A stretch of 64,000 nt of DNA. Origin: Halichondria panicea. Taxonomy: Eukaryota > Porifera > Demospongiae > Suberitida > Halichondriidae. A program made the position numbers and the translations under genes. The notes under the pieces are model-generated. The model was not told where the DNA came from and did no database searches. It saw only the letters and a program-made list of their open reading frames with translations. Shown piece by piece: positions 63,751-64,000 of this stretch; the stretch's first letter is position 1, and each line of letters starts with the position of its first letter. The DNA lies in NCBI RefSeq assembly GCF_963675165.1, contig NC_087381.1:4403378-4467377 (forward strand), in the 5' to 3' direction.

Positions 63751-64000
63751 CTGATGAGGGGAAAATCAAGGAAATTAATTATGTGAATCACGAAAAAAAA
63801 TTCTGTACACTACTCGTATCAAGAAAAGGCTGTATCAACAAAAAGGCCCTGTCATGTCTGCTTTTTGTTTGAAAATGTATTATGTTAGTACATGTCAGTA
63901 TATACATGTATACTGCATGTATGGCCACTACATACAGCCTACCAATTGAATCACTTGTCCTCATGCATACATAGTAGTATATGGCACAGTCAATGTCTCA

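Overview
This window reads as a piece of an AT-rich animal genome, most likely a demosponge. The genes are metazoan: ankyrin/death-domain proteins, a LysM-domain protein of the LYSMD1/2 type, a secreted fibrinogen-like protein, an orthologue of the colorectal-cancer protein MCC, a mitochondrial ADP/ATP carrier, a large lipid-transfer protein and dymeclin. Most genes are split by introns with ordinary GT..AG borders, and intergenic DNA and introns are full of short inverted-repeat transposable elements. The species cannot be named from the sequence alone; the sponge call is an inference from the fibrinogen-like and ankyrin/death families and the repeat-rich, AT-rich setting.

Layout. 1-4.7 kb: minus-strand exons of an ankyrin protein with a death domain, followed by more ankyrin-repeat exons that leave the window. 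4.7-8.9 kb: no gene seen, but a striking row of three inverted-repeat elements separated by four copies of one 9-mer. 8.9-11.4 kb: a 5'-truncated, poly(A)-tailed retroelement with a reverse transcriptase, CCHC finger and nuclease-like tail, broken by one stop codon. 11.6-12.9 kb: two small convergent unrecognised reading frames. 13-20.4 kb: mobile-element territory, including an element with a 10-bp target duplication that itself holds another element. 20.4-21.3 kb: LYSMD-like gene (minus). 21.5-22.8 kb: a non-LTR retrotransposon fragment (minus). 22.8-26.4 kb: coiled-coil/fibrinogen-like gene (plus) and a partial tandem copy. 27.3-45.2 kb: MCC orthologue (plus), for which I could build a phase-consistent 16-exon model. 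46.7-48.6 kb: ADP/ATP carrier (plus). 51.0-55.8 kb: 11-exon vitellogenin-family/MTP-like gene (minus), complete from signal peptide to stop. 60.2-63.8 kb: the C-terminal seven exons of dymeclin (minus), whose 5' part lies beyond the right edge.

The genes do not form an operon or an obvious pathway. Two themes recur: membrane and secretory traffic (dymeclin at the Golgi, the lipid-transfer protein in the ER/secretory route, the secreted fibrinogen-like protein) and repeated short-element insertion, in two cases right against a splice acceptor. I found no tRNA, rRNA or CRISPR. The most interesting observations are the shared 9-mer between three successive elements, the element-borne splice acceptors, the partial tandem copy of the fibrinogen-like gene, and a decayed exon copy inside MCC.
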